Of a stretch of DNA of 64,000 bases, positions 8,996 to 17,862 are shown piece after piece. Made by a program: the position numbers and the translations under genes. The stretch spans positions 2,824,001 to 2,888,000 of the forward strand of contig NZ_CP028843.1 in the NCBI RefSeq assembly GCF_003058325.1, in the 5' to 3' direction. The notes under the pieces were generated by a model that was given only the letters and a program-made list of their open reading frames with translations, did no database searches and was not told the origin of the DNA. Numbering within the stretch: position 1 is the first letter of the stretch; each line of letters opens with the position of its first letter. This DNA comes from Methylobacterium currus (GTDB taxonomy: Bacteria > Pseudomonadota > Alphaproteobacteria > Rhizobiales > Beijerinckiaceae).

Positions 8996-10075
8996 ATGGT
9001 GCCGACCGGGAATGCCGGCAGCGTCGCGGAGCGCGCCGAACCGGGCCGCTATCATGCCCTCGACGCCTTGCGGGGTGTGGCGGCGTTCGGCGTTGTCATG
9101 ACGCACAGCCTGCAGATGGTCCTTCCGGACGGCACCTTGAACCACACCCCGTTGCGTGTTCTCGCCAACGGACGCAGCTTCGTCATCTTCTTCTTCGTGT
9201 TGAGTGGCTTCGTCCTCGCCACCGCGCTGTGGAACAACAGCCGGCGCGACAGCTACTGGCGTTATGCCGCGCGGCGGTTTGCTCGATTGTATCCGCCCTA
9301 TCTCGCCGCCGGGCTGGCGGGCATGGTGCTCTCCGCGGGCACCGGGCATAGCGATCCTGCGGGCTGGTTGCACTACCTGGCCTTCACCGGCCATCCCGCC
9401 GGCACGTCCGTCAACGCACCCAGCTGGTCGCTCGTCTATGAAATCCGCCTGTCGCTCGTCCTGCCGCTGATCTGCTTCCTCATTCTGCATCGGCCGCGCG
9501 CGACGTTCTGGGCGATGGTCGTTTTCCTCATCGGCGTCGAGGGGTTGTTCGTCGCTCTCCGGATCGGGCAGTTCCCCTATGGGTCGGCGGATCCCGTCGC
9601 GGCCGCCGTCATCACGGCGCGTTTTGCCGGATGCTTTGCCGTGGGTGCGTTCCTGGCCTGGGACCATCACGCTCGGCGATCCTTCTTTGCCGCCCTCTCC
9701 CGATACCCGCTGGCGGCATTCGTCGTCGCGCTCGTCTTGATGAGCGTCCTTCTCGATCAGTCGAGCCTGATCGCCGCCGCCGTCCTGATCGTGCTTGCGC
9801 TGGACTGGCCGGTCATGACCCGGGTGCTGTCGCTGCCGGTCCTGCTCTGGCTCGGCCGGATCTCCTACAGCCTCTATCTCACGCATCTCGTGCTGCTCGA
9901 CAGCCTGAAGGCGATGCTGGCCGGGATCCTGCCGGTTCCCGTCATCATCACCCTTGCGCTTCCGCTGGCCCTGCTGCTGGCGGAATGCGTCTACGAGCTC
10001 GTCGAAAAGCCCGCGATCGCCTGGGCGCGCCGCATCGGCACGGGGACAGCGAAGACGCTGGCGCCCTCCGTCTGA
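8996..10075 (+). CDS. acyltransferase 3 (OafA/YrhL) family integral membrane protein
   Basis: 359 residues from the ATG at 8996, with AGGAG at 8980-8984; an upstream GTG would add 32 proline/arginine-rich residues and is unlikely. The N-terminal HALDALRGVAAFGVVMTHS is the family's signature, including the catalytic-type His of the R/H-rich first loop. About ten hydrophobic helices follow, with SLYLTHLVLLD near the end as usual. These enzymes move acyl groups onto surface sugars or lipids. The acceptor is unknown. Confidence 0.92.
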   Translation: MVPTGNAGSVAERAEPGRYHALDALRGVAAFGVVMTHSLQMVLPDGTLNHTPLRVLANGRSFVIFFFVLSGFVLATALWNNSRRDSYWRYAARRFARLYPPYLAAGLAGMVLSAGTGHSDPAGWLHYLAFTGHPAGTSVNAPSWSLVYEIRLSLVLPLICFLILHRPRATFWAMVVFLIGVEGLFVALRIGQFPYGSADPVAAAVITARFAGCFAVGAFLAWDHHARRSFFAALSRYPLAAFVVALVLMSVLLDQSSLIAAAVLIVLALDWPVMTRVLSLPVLLWLGRISYSLYLTHLVLLDSLKAMLAGILPVPVIITLALPLALLLAECVYELVEKPAIAWARRIGTGTAKTLAPSV

Positions 10076-10201
10076 GACCGCCGCGCTCGTGAACTTGAAC
10101 CCAAGTCGCACCCCGCCCGTCCCAGCGCTGACGGAACCGGGGCCGCGCCGGCGGCGACCGCCCCGACCGTCCCCGTCGGCTCGCCCGCCCCGGCGTCCCT
10201 C

Positions 10202-11398
10202 CTAGCGGAGCGCCAGGGTATCCACCGCCGGCTCGCCCTCGCGCGGCAGGTTCGTCTGCCAGACCGTGCTGGCGCGGCCCTTCTGGTAGCCGTCCTCGTA
10301 GAGGCGGCGCATATAGGCGGTGTCGAAGCCCTGCGAGGCCGGGACCTCGGGGATGCGCCGGTCGATATAGGTCAGGTTGAAGCCCATTCCGTTGCGGCGG
10401 GCGAAGGCGTAGGTGCTGGCCAGCGTCGCCCGCGAGCGGGCGCGGCCGACGGTCGAGAGCGAGCGGACCGCGATCGGCAGGGTGCCGTTCTGCACCACGT
10501 CGAAGCTCGGCTCGATGCGGCCGTTGATGACGACGTAGATGTTGGGCTTGCCGCGGCTCGTGGCGATGCGCCCGTCCTGGGTCAGGAAGGCTTCCGGCAG
10601 GGTGAAGACCGGCGTCACCACCGAGCCGTCGACATGCATCTCCTGGAAGGCGTGGTTGCCGGCCTGGGCGTCGATCAGCATCGGCGGAAACACCGCCGGC
10701 ACGCTGGCCGAGGCGGTCAGCACGTCGCGGAACAGGGATGCGGCGTTGGGCTGGCCGCTCGCCGCGATGGCGCCCATGTCCCAGATCACGGCGCGCTGCG
10801 AATCGAGGTTGGTGGTGACGACGAGGAGGCGCCGTCCCTTGCGGTGCTCCTCGGCCACCGCCGTCACCAGGTCCGGCGTGACGTAGCGCCCGACGAGGTC
10901 GCGCAGGCGCGCATCGCCGAACAGCCCGTCGCCGATCAGCACGTTGAGGGGGTTGGGCGAGCGCACCAGCGTCGCGGCCTCGCCGCTGGTATAGATCTGG
11001 CGCAACTGCTCGTCGTAGGCCGGTCCCAGGAAGGCGAAGGGCGCGATCAGCGCGCCGGTCGAGACGCCCGACACCATGGTGAAATTCGGCCGCCGGCCGG
11101 TCTCGCTCCAGCCGTTGAGCACGCCGGCGCCGTAGGCCCCGTCGCCGCCGCCGCCCGAAAGGGCGAGGTAGCTGAACGGCTCGCGCGAGGACTTCACCTG
11201 GTCGGCGACCGCCGCGAAGCTGCGGGCCGAGCCGTCGGCCCAGTAGCGCACGTCGGGGGTCTGGCCCGGCACGGTGGCGGCGGCCGCCTCGGCCGCCGTA
11301 TAGGGCGCGCGCGGCAGCGACGCGCAGGCGGCGGCTTGCGCCCCGATCAGGGCCACCGCGAGGCCGCGTATCCAGGTCGATCGATGGAGCACGATCAT
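10202..11398 (-). CDS. patatin-like phospholipase, probable lipoprotein
   Basis: 398 residues from the ATG at 11398; the longer TTG-initiated frame is less likely. A signal peptide with lipobox (GAQAAACAS) points to a lipoprotein. The patatin core is complete: oxyanion loop SGGGGDGAYGAG, nucleophile GVSTG and the Asp of the dyad in HVDGS. It therefore hydrolyses acyl esters of lipids. The gene is convergent with the acyltransferase. It is unrelated in context to the CBASS patatin at 51334-52362. Confidence 0.9.
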   Translation of the reverse strand: MIVLHRSTWIRGLAVALIGAQAAACASLPRAPYTAAEAAAATVPGQTPDVRYWADGSARSFAAVADQVKSSREPFSYLALSGGGGDGAYGAGVLNGWSETGRRPNFTMVSGVSTGALIAPFAFLGPAYDEQLRQIYTSGEAATLVRSPNPLNVLIGDGLFGDARLRDLVGRYVTPDLVTAVAEEHRKGRRLLVVTTNLDSQRAVIWDMGAIAASGQPNAASLFRDVLTASASVPAVFPPMLIDAQAGNHAFQEMHVDGSVVTPVFTLPEAFLTQDGRIATSRGKPNIYVVINGRIEPSFDVVQNGTLPIAVRSLSTVGRARSRATLASTYAFARRNGMGFNLTYIDRRIPEVPASQGFDTAYMRRLYEDGYQKGRASTVWQTNLPREGEPAVDTLALR

Positions 11399-11510
11399 CA
11401 CACCACGAGTTTTGCCACGCCGCCTCGCCGGGAGTATCCGACGAAGACGACGAAACGGCAACGCTTATGGCAAAGCTCGAACGGCGGATCGGTTCCGCGG
11501 TCCGCCGACC

Positions 11511-12446
11511 CTATTCCGCCGCCTTCGGGCCGCCGCTGCGGCGGCCGAAATCCGGCTCGGCGGTCTCCTGGCCCATGGCGACGATGCCGCGGCGGATCGC
11601 CCGGGTGCGGGTGAACAGGGCGTGCAGGGCATCGCCGTCGTCCCAGCGGATGGCGCGGGCCAGCGCCGCCAGGTCCTCGTTGAAGCGGCCCAGCATCTCC
11701 AGCACCGCCTCCTTGTTGGTGAGGAAGATGTCGCGCCACATCGTCGGGTCGGAGGCCGCGATGCGGGTGAAATCGCGGAAGCCGCCGGCCGAGAACTTGA
11801 TCACCTCGGACTGGGTCACGGTCTCGAGGTCGGCGGCGGTGCCGACGATGTTGTAGGCGATGAGGTGCGGCACGTGGCTGGTGATCGCCAGCACCAGGTC
11901 GTGGTGGGCGGGCGTCATGGTCTCGACGACGGAGCCGAGGCCCTCCCAGAAACCCCGCACCCGCGCGACCGCCGCCGGGTCCGTGCCCTCCGGCGGGGTC
12001 AGGATGCACCAGCGGCCGTGGAACAGGCTGGCGAAGCCCGCATCCGGCCCCGAATGCTCGGTGCCGGCGACCGGGTGGGCGGGCACGAAGCTGACGCCGT
12101 CCGGCAGGTGCGCCCCGGCGGCGGCCACCACCGCGGCCTTGACCGAGCCGACATCGGACAGGATTGCGCCGGGCGCCAGCGACCCGGCGATCTCGGCGGC
12201 CACCGCCCCGATGGCGCCGACGGGCACGCACAGGATCACGAGGTCGGCCCCCGCGACGCCGGCGGCGAGATCGGTCACCGCCTCGTCGGCGAGCCCGAGG
12301 GCCCGCACCCGCTCGATCACGCCCGGGTCGCGGTCGATCGCCACGATGGTCTCGGCGAGTCCGGCCGCCCGGGCGCCGCGGGCGATCGAGGAGCCGATCA
12401 GCCCGAGACCGACGAGGGCGAGCCGCCGGAACGGAGCCTCAGCCAC
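11511..12446 (-). CDS. tyrC: prephenate/arogenate dehydrogenase
   Basis: 311 residues. It opens with the NAD(P)-binding [10 protein letters not shown], followed by [11 protein letters not shown] and [14 protein letters not shown], the substrate-binding loop of the family. The helical C-terminal dimerisation domain includes [11 protein letters not shown]. It catalyses the oxidative decarboxylation step toward tyrosine; prephenate and arogenate use cannot be separated by eye. Its start overlaps the end of hisC by 8 bases, so the two are translationally coupled, an arrangement common in alphaproteobacteria. Confidence 0.95.
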   Translation of the reverse strand: MAEAPFRRLALVGLGLIGSSIARGARAAGLAETIVAIDRDPGVIERVRALGLADEAVTDLAAGVAGADLVILCVPVGAIGAVAAEIAGSLAPGAILSDVGSVKAAVVAAAGAHLPDGVSFVPAHPVAGTEHSGPDAGFASLFHGRWCILTPPEGTDPAAVARVRGFWEGLGSVVETMTPAHHDLVLAITSHVPHLIAYNIVGTAADLETVTQSEVIKFSAGGFRDFTRIAASDPTMWRDIFLTNKEAVLEMLGRFNEDLAALARAIRWDDGDALHALFTRTRAIRRGIVAMGQETAEPDFGRRSGGPKAAE

Positions 12447-13554
12447 GCTGGCCGCCCTTCACGAAGTCGGTCAGCGCCGCCACCACGGCCTCGTTGGCCT
12501 CGGCGGTACCGATCGTCATGCGCAGCGCGTTCGGCAGTCCGTAGGCCCCGACCCGGCGCAGGATCAGCCCGCGGGCGGTGAGGTAGGCGTCGGCCTCGGC
12601 GGCGGTGCGGCCCGGCTCCTCGGGGAAGTGGATCAGCACGAAGTTGCCGACGCTCGGCGTGACGCTGAGGCCAAGCCCTTCGAGGGACTTCGTCACCTTC
12701 GGCAGCCACTCGTCGTTGTGGGCCACCGCCTTCGCGATGTGGGCGTCGTCCGCCATGGCCGCGGCGCCGGCGGCGATCGCCGCCGAGCCGAGATTGAACG
12801 GGCCGCGGATGCGGTTGACCGCGTCGGCGATCGCGGCCGGCGCCACCATCCAGCCGATGCGGAGCGCGGCGAGGCCGTACACCTTCGAGAAGGTGCGGGT
12901 CATCACCACGTTCTCGGACTCGGCCACCAGTTCGAGGCCGGCGGCGTAGTCGTTACGCCGGACATACTCGGCATAGGCCGCGTCGAGCACCAGAAGGACG
13001 TTCTTCGGCAGGCCGGCATGGAGGCGGCGCACCTCGTCGAAGGGCAGGTAGGTGCCGGTCGGGTTGTTGGGGTTGGCGAGGTAGACGATGCGGGTCTTGT
13101 CCGTCACCGCCGCCAGGAGCGCGTCGACGTCGGTGGTGTGGTCGCGCTCCGGCGCCACCACCGGCGTGCCGCCCGCCGCCAGGATGGCGATGCGGTACAC
13201 GAGGAAGCCGTATTGCGAGTACAGCCCCTCGTCGCCTGGGCCCATATAGGCGTAGGTCAGGAGCGAGAGCAGCTCGTCCGAGCCGGCGCCGCAGACGATG
13301 CGCTCGGGATCGAGCCCGTATTTCTGCGCGATGGCCTGGCGCAGCTTGGTGGCGGCGCCGTCCGGATAGAGTTCCAGATGCGCCGCCGTCTCCTGCATCG
13401 CCGCGATCGCCGCGGGGCTCGGTCCCATCGGCGTCTCGTTCGAGGACAGCTTGTGCAGCTTCACGCCGGCCGGGGCCGCGCTCTTGCCCGGGACATAGGC
13501 CTCGATCGCGAGGACACCGGGACGCGGGACGGGGCGAAGGGCAGCGGCGGACAT
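12439..13554 (-). CDS. hisC: histidinol-phosphate aminotransferase
   Basis: 371 residues from the ATG at 13554 (ATGTCCGCC); the upstream extension to 13662 has no similarity to the family. Class I/II aminotransferase features: [21 protein letters not shown] (161-168), DAAYAEYV and the PLP lysine Lys224 in [15 protein letters not shown]. It transfers an amino group to imidazole-acetol phosphate in histidine synthesis. Members next to tyrC often also work on aromatic substrates, so a role in tyrosine or phenylalanine synthesis is possible. Confidence 0.95.
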   Translation of the reverse strand: MSAAALRPVPRPGVLAIEAYVPGKSAAPAGVKLHKLSSNETPMGPSPAAIAAMQETAAHLELYPDGAATKLRQAIAQKYGLDPERIVCGAGSDELLSLLTYAYMGPGDEGLYSQYGFLVYRIAILAAGGTPVVAPERDHTTDVDALLAAVTDKTRIVYLANPNNPTGTYLPFDEVRRLHAGLPKNVLLVLDAAYAEYVRRNDYAAGLELVAESENVVMTRTFSKVYGLAALRIGWMVAPAAIADAVNRIRGPFNLGSAAIAAGAAAMADDAHIAKAVAHNDEWLPKVTKSLEGLGLSVTPSVGNFVLIHFPEEPGRTAAEADAYLTARGLILRRVGAYGLPNALRMTIGTAEANEAVVAALTDFVKGGQRG

Positions 13555-13807
13555 GAGCGAACCTTGGGGTCGGCGTCGAACAACGTCACGCCGTCTAGAG
13601 CAAGTCGCGGGCTTTGGGAAACGGCGCGGCTTGCGCGGGAGCCTTGCACCGGGCACGACCAAGGCGACGACCGCAATTCGCCGATCTGCCGCGGCGGCCG
13701 CCCGGTAGCGCGGGCGGACGCGGGGCGGTACACGGGGCTGTCCAAGGTCGCCCGTCCCGGCGCGGCCCTTCGCCCCGCCGGATCATGCTGCCGAACCGTT
13801 CCCGTCC

Positions 13808-14587
13808 ATGCGTCGCCTGATCGTCGAGGAACCCGTCACCCGGGCGGCCCCCTGGGCCCTGCGCCTCGCCTGGCTCTCCCTCGCGGTGGTCGGCCTCGCG
13901 CTGCTGCTCGTGCGCGACCCGCGGGCCCAGACCGATGCGGCCCTGGCGGCCCTCGGCTCCGGGGTCGGGCTCGCGGCGCTGGCGGTGCTGCTCGCCGTCG
14001 CCGCCTTCGTGCGGATCTGGCGCGAGGGGGCGCGGGGCCTCGGGATCGCGGTCGGCGGCCTGCTGCTCGCGGTTCTGGTCCTGGCCTACCCGGCCTATAT
14101 GGCGGCCCGCGGCGTGATGCTGCCGCCGCTCACCGACGTTTCGACCGATATCGAGAATCCGCCGGCCTTCTCGCGCTCCCGCGCCGCCTGGGAGGCCCGA
14201 GGCTGGCGGCTGCCGCGCGATTCCGCCCCCGCCGCCCGGGCCTTGCAGCGCGAGGCCTATCCGCAGATCGCCCCGCTGACCCTCGATCTCGGCCCCGACG
14301 AGGCCTTCGCGCTCGCCATGAAGGCGGCGCAGAACCGCAAGTGGCAGGTGGTCGAATCCTACAAGCCCGGCGGCCGGGCCGGGAACGGCCGCATCGAGGC
14401 GGTGGTGCGCTCGCGCCTCCTCGGCCTGCCCTACGACGTCACCGTGCGGCTGCATCCGCGGGCCGACGGCACCCGCATCGACCTGCGCTCCGCCACCCGC
14501 TTCGGCGACCGCGATTTCGGCCAGAACGCCGATCACATCCGGGCTTATCTGGATGAGATCGGGAACCTGGCGCTGGCGGTGAAGTAG
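13808..14587 (+). CDS. DUF1499 membrane protein
   Basis: 259 residues. Three hydrophobic helices (about 18-36, 52-72 and 80-100) precede a soluble domain beginning PPLTDVSTDIENPPAF, which is the DUF1499 signature, and running through QNRKWQVVES to RSATRFGDRDFGQNADHI. Function is unknown; the domain is common in alphaproteobacterial envelope proteins. It is divergent from hisC across a 253-base gap. Confidence 0.88.
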   Translation: MRRLIVEEPVTRAAPWALRLAWLSLAVVGLALLLVRDPRAQTDAALAALGSGVGLAALAVLLAVAAFVRIWREGARGLGIAVGGLLLAVLVLAYPAYMAARGVMLPPLTDVSTDIENPPAFSRSRAAWEARGWRLPRDSAPAARALQREAYPQIAPLTLDLGPDEAFALAMKAAQNRKWQVVESYKPGGRAGNGRIEAVVRSRLLGLPYDVTVRLHPRADGTRIDLRSATRFGDRDFGQNADHIRAYLDEIGNLALAVK

Positions 14588-14654
14588 GGGCGCGTGCGCC
14601 GGGCCTGCTCGACCGTGGCCCGAATCGAGCAAGCCTCCGAGCCGACGGCCCTTG

Positions 14655-14700
14655 GACGTCATCCCGGGGCTGGCCGAAGGCGAAAACCCGGGATGACGTC
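14655..14700. repeat. intergenic inverted repeat (REP-like, terminator-like)
   Basis: The 14-base arms GACGTCATCCCGGG (14655-14668) and CCCGGGATGACGTC (14687-14700) are perfect inverted repeats around an 18-base loop. It sits between the converging DUF1499 and metallo-hydrolase genes and could terminate both. Weaker relatives with the same GTCATCCCG and CCCGGGATGAC ends occur near 25311-25445 and 29083-29105, so it looks like a dispersed palindromic repeat. Confidence 0.7.
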
Positions 14701-14739
14701 GGAGGGTGTCGGGGCCGGCGGAGAGTCCTGGGAGGGCTT

Positions 14740-15693
14740 TCAGACGACCCGGTACTCCGCATCGAGCGCCGGAGGTCCGTCCGTCGCCACCCGCCCGCGC
14801 TCCACCAGGTCTTCCAAGTGGGCGAAGACCGACAGCGCCGCGGCCGGCCGCAGCATCGGGTCGAGGCCGGAATAGAGCGCGGCGACGAGGCCCGGGATGG
14901 TGCGCTCGCCCGCGCCCAGCCGCTCCAGGATGCCGGTCTCGCGGGCGCGGCGGTGGCTCAGGAGGCCGCGCACGAAGCGCTGCGGCTCCCGCACCGGGCC
15001 GCCATGGCCGGGCCAGTACACGCTCTCGGACCGCCCGCGCAGCTTGTCGAGGGAGGCCATGTAGGCGCCCATCGACCCGTCCGGCGGCGCCACGATGCTG
15101 GTCGACCAGGCCATGACGTGGTCGCCCGAGAACAGGGTGTCCTCCTCGGGCAGCGAGAAGGCGAGGTGGTTCATGGTGTGGCCGGGGGTGGCGAGCGCCG
15201 TCAGGGTCCAGCCCGGGCCTGAGACGCTCTCGCCCTCGGCCAGCTCGCGGTCCGGCCGGTGGTCGGCATCGCCGGCCGCGTCGAGCCGCCCCTGCTCAGG
15301 TCCGCGCACCGCACGGGCCGGGCGGTGCGGGCCGCAGCCGAGGATGGGGGCGCCGGTCGCGGCCGCGAGCGGGCGGGCACCGGGGGAGTGGTCGCGGTGG
15401 GTATGGGTGACGAGGATCGCCTCGACCCTCTCGCCGTCGAGGGCGGCGAGCAGGGCCGCCCGGTGCTCTGGATGGTCCGGGCCGGGATCGATCACCGCCA
15501 CGCGGCCGTGCCCGACCAGATAGGTGCAGGTGCCGCTCTGGGTGAAGGGCCCGGCATTCGGGCAGACCAGCCGCCGGATCAGCGGCGACACCGCCTCGGT
15601 CCGGCCGCTCGCCGGGGCCTCGCGCAGGAAGGTGGGCGCCGCCTCGGGCGCCTCGGACTCGCTCACCGGACGGCCTCCTGATGCGGCGTTCAC
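14740..15693 (-). CDS. MBL-fold metallo-hydrolase, LACTB2-like
   Basis: 317 residues. The metal motifs are THTHRDH (96-102), ATPGHTMNHL, FSGDHVMAW and WPGHGGP, covering the two-metal site of the metallo-beta-lactamase fold. A C-terminal winged-helix-like segment (LSVFAHLEDLVERGRV) is typical of the LACTB2/flavin-less group. These are hydrolases of thioesters or nucleic acids; the substrate here is not evident. Confidence 0.9.
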   Translation of the reverse strand: MNAASGGRPVSESEAPEAAPTFLREAPASGRTEAVSPLIRRLVCPNAGPFTQSGTCTYLVGHGRVAVIDPGPDHPEHRAALLAALDGERVEAILVTHTHRDHSPGARPLAAATGAPILGCGPHRPARAVRGPEQGRLDAAGDADHRPDRELAEGESVSGPGWTLTALATPGHTMNHLAFSLPEEDTLFSGDHVMAWSTSIVAPPDGSMGAYMASLDKLRGRSESVYWPGHGGPVREPQRFVRGLLSHRRARETGILERLGAGERTIPGLVAALYSGLDPMLRPAAALSVFAHLEDLVERGRVATDGPPALDAEYRVV

Positions 15694-15772
15694 GACGCAT
15701 CCGGGTTAGCGGCCGCGCTCCCCCCTGTCGAGGGGGCCGATCCGGGACCCCCTTGCCCGCGTCGTCCCGGCG

Positions 15773-15886
15773 TCACCCAGCCATCAACGCCCAGCACAGC
15801 AGGCCTGCGAAGAACAGGCCGGAACTCACGAACACGGCCGCGACTTCGCGGTACGGCAACAGACGATTCTCGAGCGCGGGCGACAT
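15773..15886 (-). CDS. possible 37-residue single-span membrane protein
   Basis: From the ATG at 15886 the frame encodes 37 residues with a basic N-terminus (ENRLLPYREV) and one hydrophobic helix (AAVFVSSGLFFAGLLCWAL). The longer frame upstream is compositionally poor. I recognise no family, there is no strong ribosome-binding site, and it could be chance. It lies between the metallo-hydrolase and DUF2865 genes, on the same strand as both. Confidence 0.3.
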   Translation of the reverse strand: MSPALENRLLPYREVAAVFVSSGLFFAGLLCWALMAG

Positions 15887-16040
15887 GGCGAACGACGATG
15901 CGGGAGGGAGCCGGGCGAAGGCCTCGACGGAGTCAGTGTCGTCTCGGGAGCCTGTGAATCGCAAGCGCCGCGAGGGCGCAGTCCCCCGGAAGACGGCCCC
16001 TGTCTCCGGCCCGCAACAGACTCCCCGCGAGCCTGGCCGA

Positions 16041-17003
16041 TCAGCGATAGGGGGAGGGCTCGACGATCCGGATCGGGGCGGCGCTCGCGTCGCTGACGAC
16101 CTCGGCGAAGCCGGTGACGCCCGAGGCATAGCGCAGGCGTCCGAACCCGCCCCGGTGCTCGGCGGCCAGCGAGCGGCGGAACTCCGCCCGCACCCGCTCC
16201 AGGCGGCTCACGTCGAGGGTGCGGTCGAGCTCGCGCCGCTCGCGCGCGGAGATCATCGCGGCGCGGCGGAAATCGACGTAGCGGGCCTCGCCCCCTCGGT
16301 CGCGGCCGGCGAAGACCTGCGCCCCGGCCGCACCCGCCACCGCGTCGCCGGGCCGGAGTGTCGCGTCGCGCAGGAGGAGCCGGGCATAGCCGCCCGCGCC
16401 CGGGTTGCACGAGCAGCTCCCCACCAGCCGGCTCCGATAGGCGAAGGCCGCCGCGAGGCTGCGATAGGGCTTGCCGTTCCGGCCCACGGCCTGGTCGAGC
16501 TCCTCGCCGGCCCGCACCGTGTAGAGGGCGGTCTCCGCTCCGGGGCAGGCCGCCGCGCAGGCCTGCTCCTGCGCAGGGGCCGCGTCCTCTGATCCGAGAT
16601 TCGCCAGCGGGAACATGTAGCCATCGCAGGTGCGAACGCAGACGGTGCGGGCATGGCTGCCGGCACCGCCGTGGCGGCTCAGGCCGGAGACCGGCTCGCG
16701 GGTCTGGCGGAAGGAGGAGGGCTTCGGTCCCGTGGTCTGCAGGCGCGGCGCCGGATCGGTCCAGCGCGGACGGGGGAGCGCGGCATTGGCCGGCCGGCTC
16801 GTCCAGCGCACCCGCCGCTCGCGCAACGAGGACGCTGCCGGCCGCGGGGCCCGCGCCGGCAGGCCCAGACTGCGCGGCACGTCGCCGAGCAGGAAATCGA
16901 GCACGCCGGCATCGTCCGCGGCATGCACCAGGGTGGTTCCGGCGCCCACGCCCCCGAGTCCGATCAGCGCGCCAAAAGCCAGCATGCGGGCGAGGGCGCG
17001 CAT
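16041..17003 (-). CDS. DUF2865 exported protein
   Basis: 320 residues from the ATG at 17003; upstream TTG and GTG starts would add 17 residues before the signal peptide. Residues 1-28 form a signal (ARMLAFGALIGLGGVGAGTTLVHAA). The conserved domain begins at ARTVCVRTCDGYMFPLANLG and contains CAAACPGAETALYTVRAG and GSCSCNP, giving the paired cysteines typical of DUF2865. Function is unknown; the family is confined mainly to Rhizobiales and is expected in the periplasm. Confidence 0.9.
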   Translation of the reverse strand: MRALARMLAFGALIGLGGVGAGTTLVHAADDAGVLDFLLGDVPRSLGLPARAPRPAASSLRERRVRWTSRPANAALPRPRWTDPAPRLQTTGPKPSSFRQTREPVSGLSRHGGAGSHARTVCVRTCDGYMFPLANLGSEDAAPAQEQACAAACPGAETALYTVRAGEELDQAVGRNGKPYRSLAAAFAYRSRLVGSCSCNPGAGGYARLLLRDATLRPGDAVAGAAGAQVFAGRDRGGEARYVDFRRAAMISARERRELDRTLDVSRLERVRAEFRRSLAAEHRGGFGRLRYASGVTGFAEVVSDASAAPIRIVEPSPYR

Positions 17004-17302
17004 ACGAGCGCCGCCGGACGCGGTCGGGGTCGAGTTCACGGGATGCCTCACCAAAGGTTAACGGCAGTTAACGGTTCGCCCCGGCCTCGCGCAACTGCGG
17101 AAAAGCGCTGAGTTAACAAATTCATGACTCGACACCGCTGACCGGGCGATTCGCCGTTCCGGTGTCCCGGCCGGGCGTCTCCCGTGCCTCGATGTGGCGG
17201 CCTGGGACGCGGCGTCCGCGGGCCGGGAAGCCGTTTGCGCCTCCGGCGCGTTGAAGAGGCAAGCGGCGGCGTGCGGACCGCCCGCCATGAAGGAGAGACG
17301 CG

Positions 17303-17656
17303 ATGGATTCCGACCGGATCACTGGCGCCGGCCAAGAGCTCGGCGGCAAGGTGCAGCAGCGGGTCGGCGAATGGACCGGCGATGCCGGCACCCAGGCGCA
17401 GGGCCTCGCCGACCAGGCGGCGGGGGCGGCCCGCAGCGTGTACGGCCAGGCCAAGGACCAGGTGAGGGATGCGGTGCGCGGCCTCGCCGATGCCGCGCCG
17501 GACTCGATCGATCAGGCCCGCGAGACCGGGCGCGACTATTACCGGCGCGCCGACCGGGCGGTGGCCCGCCAGGTCGGCGATCATCACCTTGCGGCGCTGC
17601 TGATGGCGGGTGCGATCGGCTACGTCTTCGGCTGGCTGCTCCACAACCGCCGCTGA
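17303..17656 (+). CDS. CsbD-like stress-associated protein
   Basis: 117 residues with GAAGGAG just upstream of the ATG. The N-terminus (DRITGAGQELGGKVQQRVGE) matches CsbD, and a glycine/alanine-rich amphipathic middle is followed by a C-terminal hydrophobic helix (LAALLMAGAIGYVFGWLL). CsbD-like proteins are abundant under general stress in many bacteria, so its place beside an EcfG-type sigma factor gene (convergent) is suggestive. The molecular role is unknown. Confidence 0.85.
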   Translation: MDSDRITGAGQELGGKVQQRVGEWTGDAGTQAQGLADQAAGAARSVYGQAKDQVRDAVRGLADAAPDSIDQARETGRDYYRRADRAVARQVGDHHLAALLMAGAIGYVFGWLLHNRR

Positions 17657-17669
17657 GGGCGGTACGCGA

Positions 17670-17696
17670 AGCGCCCGCGGGATCGCCGCGGGCGCT
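17670..17696 (+). terminator. hairpin after the CsbD-like gene
   Basis: A perfect 11-base stem (AGCGCCCGCGG with CCGCGGGCGCT) around a five-base loop begins 14 bases after the stop codon. No T-run follows, so it may act as a 3'-end stabiliser or weak terminator. Confidence 0.65.
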
Positions 17697-17753
17697 GTCA
17701 TCGGAGCGTGAGATGCGACGGCGCCGAACGCCGCCGCGGACGATGTGGTCTCG

Positions 17754-17862
17754 GACGCCCTCGCCCTCGGACGCCCTCGCCCTCGGACGCCCTCGCCCTC
17801 AGACGCCCTCGCCCTCAGACGCCCTCGCCCTCAGACGCCCTCGCCCTCAGACGCCCTCGCCC
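17754..17862. repeat. 16-bp tandem repeat, nearly seven units, at the 3' end of the sigma gene
   Basis: The unit GACGCCCTCGCCCTCG/A is repeated six times from 17754 to 17849, with a partial seventh to 17862. Units 1-2 end in G and units 3-6 in A. On the minus strand each unit carries GAGGGCGTCTGA, the last codons and stop of the sigma gene, so the repeat has grown by tandem copying of the gene's end into its 3' untranslated region. It is a likely slippage (variable-number) site. Confidence 0.9.

Noticed and set aside
10202..11398. Second CBASS effector
   Set aside because: This patatin has a lipoprotein signal, lies in ordinary chromosome and has no cyclase near it.
17754..17862. CRISPR array
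   Set aside because: Units are 16 bp and directly adjacent with no spacers, and they derive from the end of the sigma gene. No cas genes are present.
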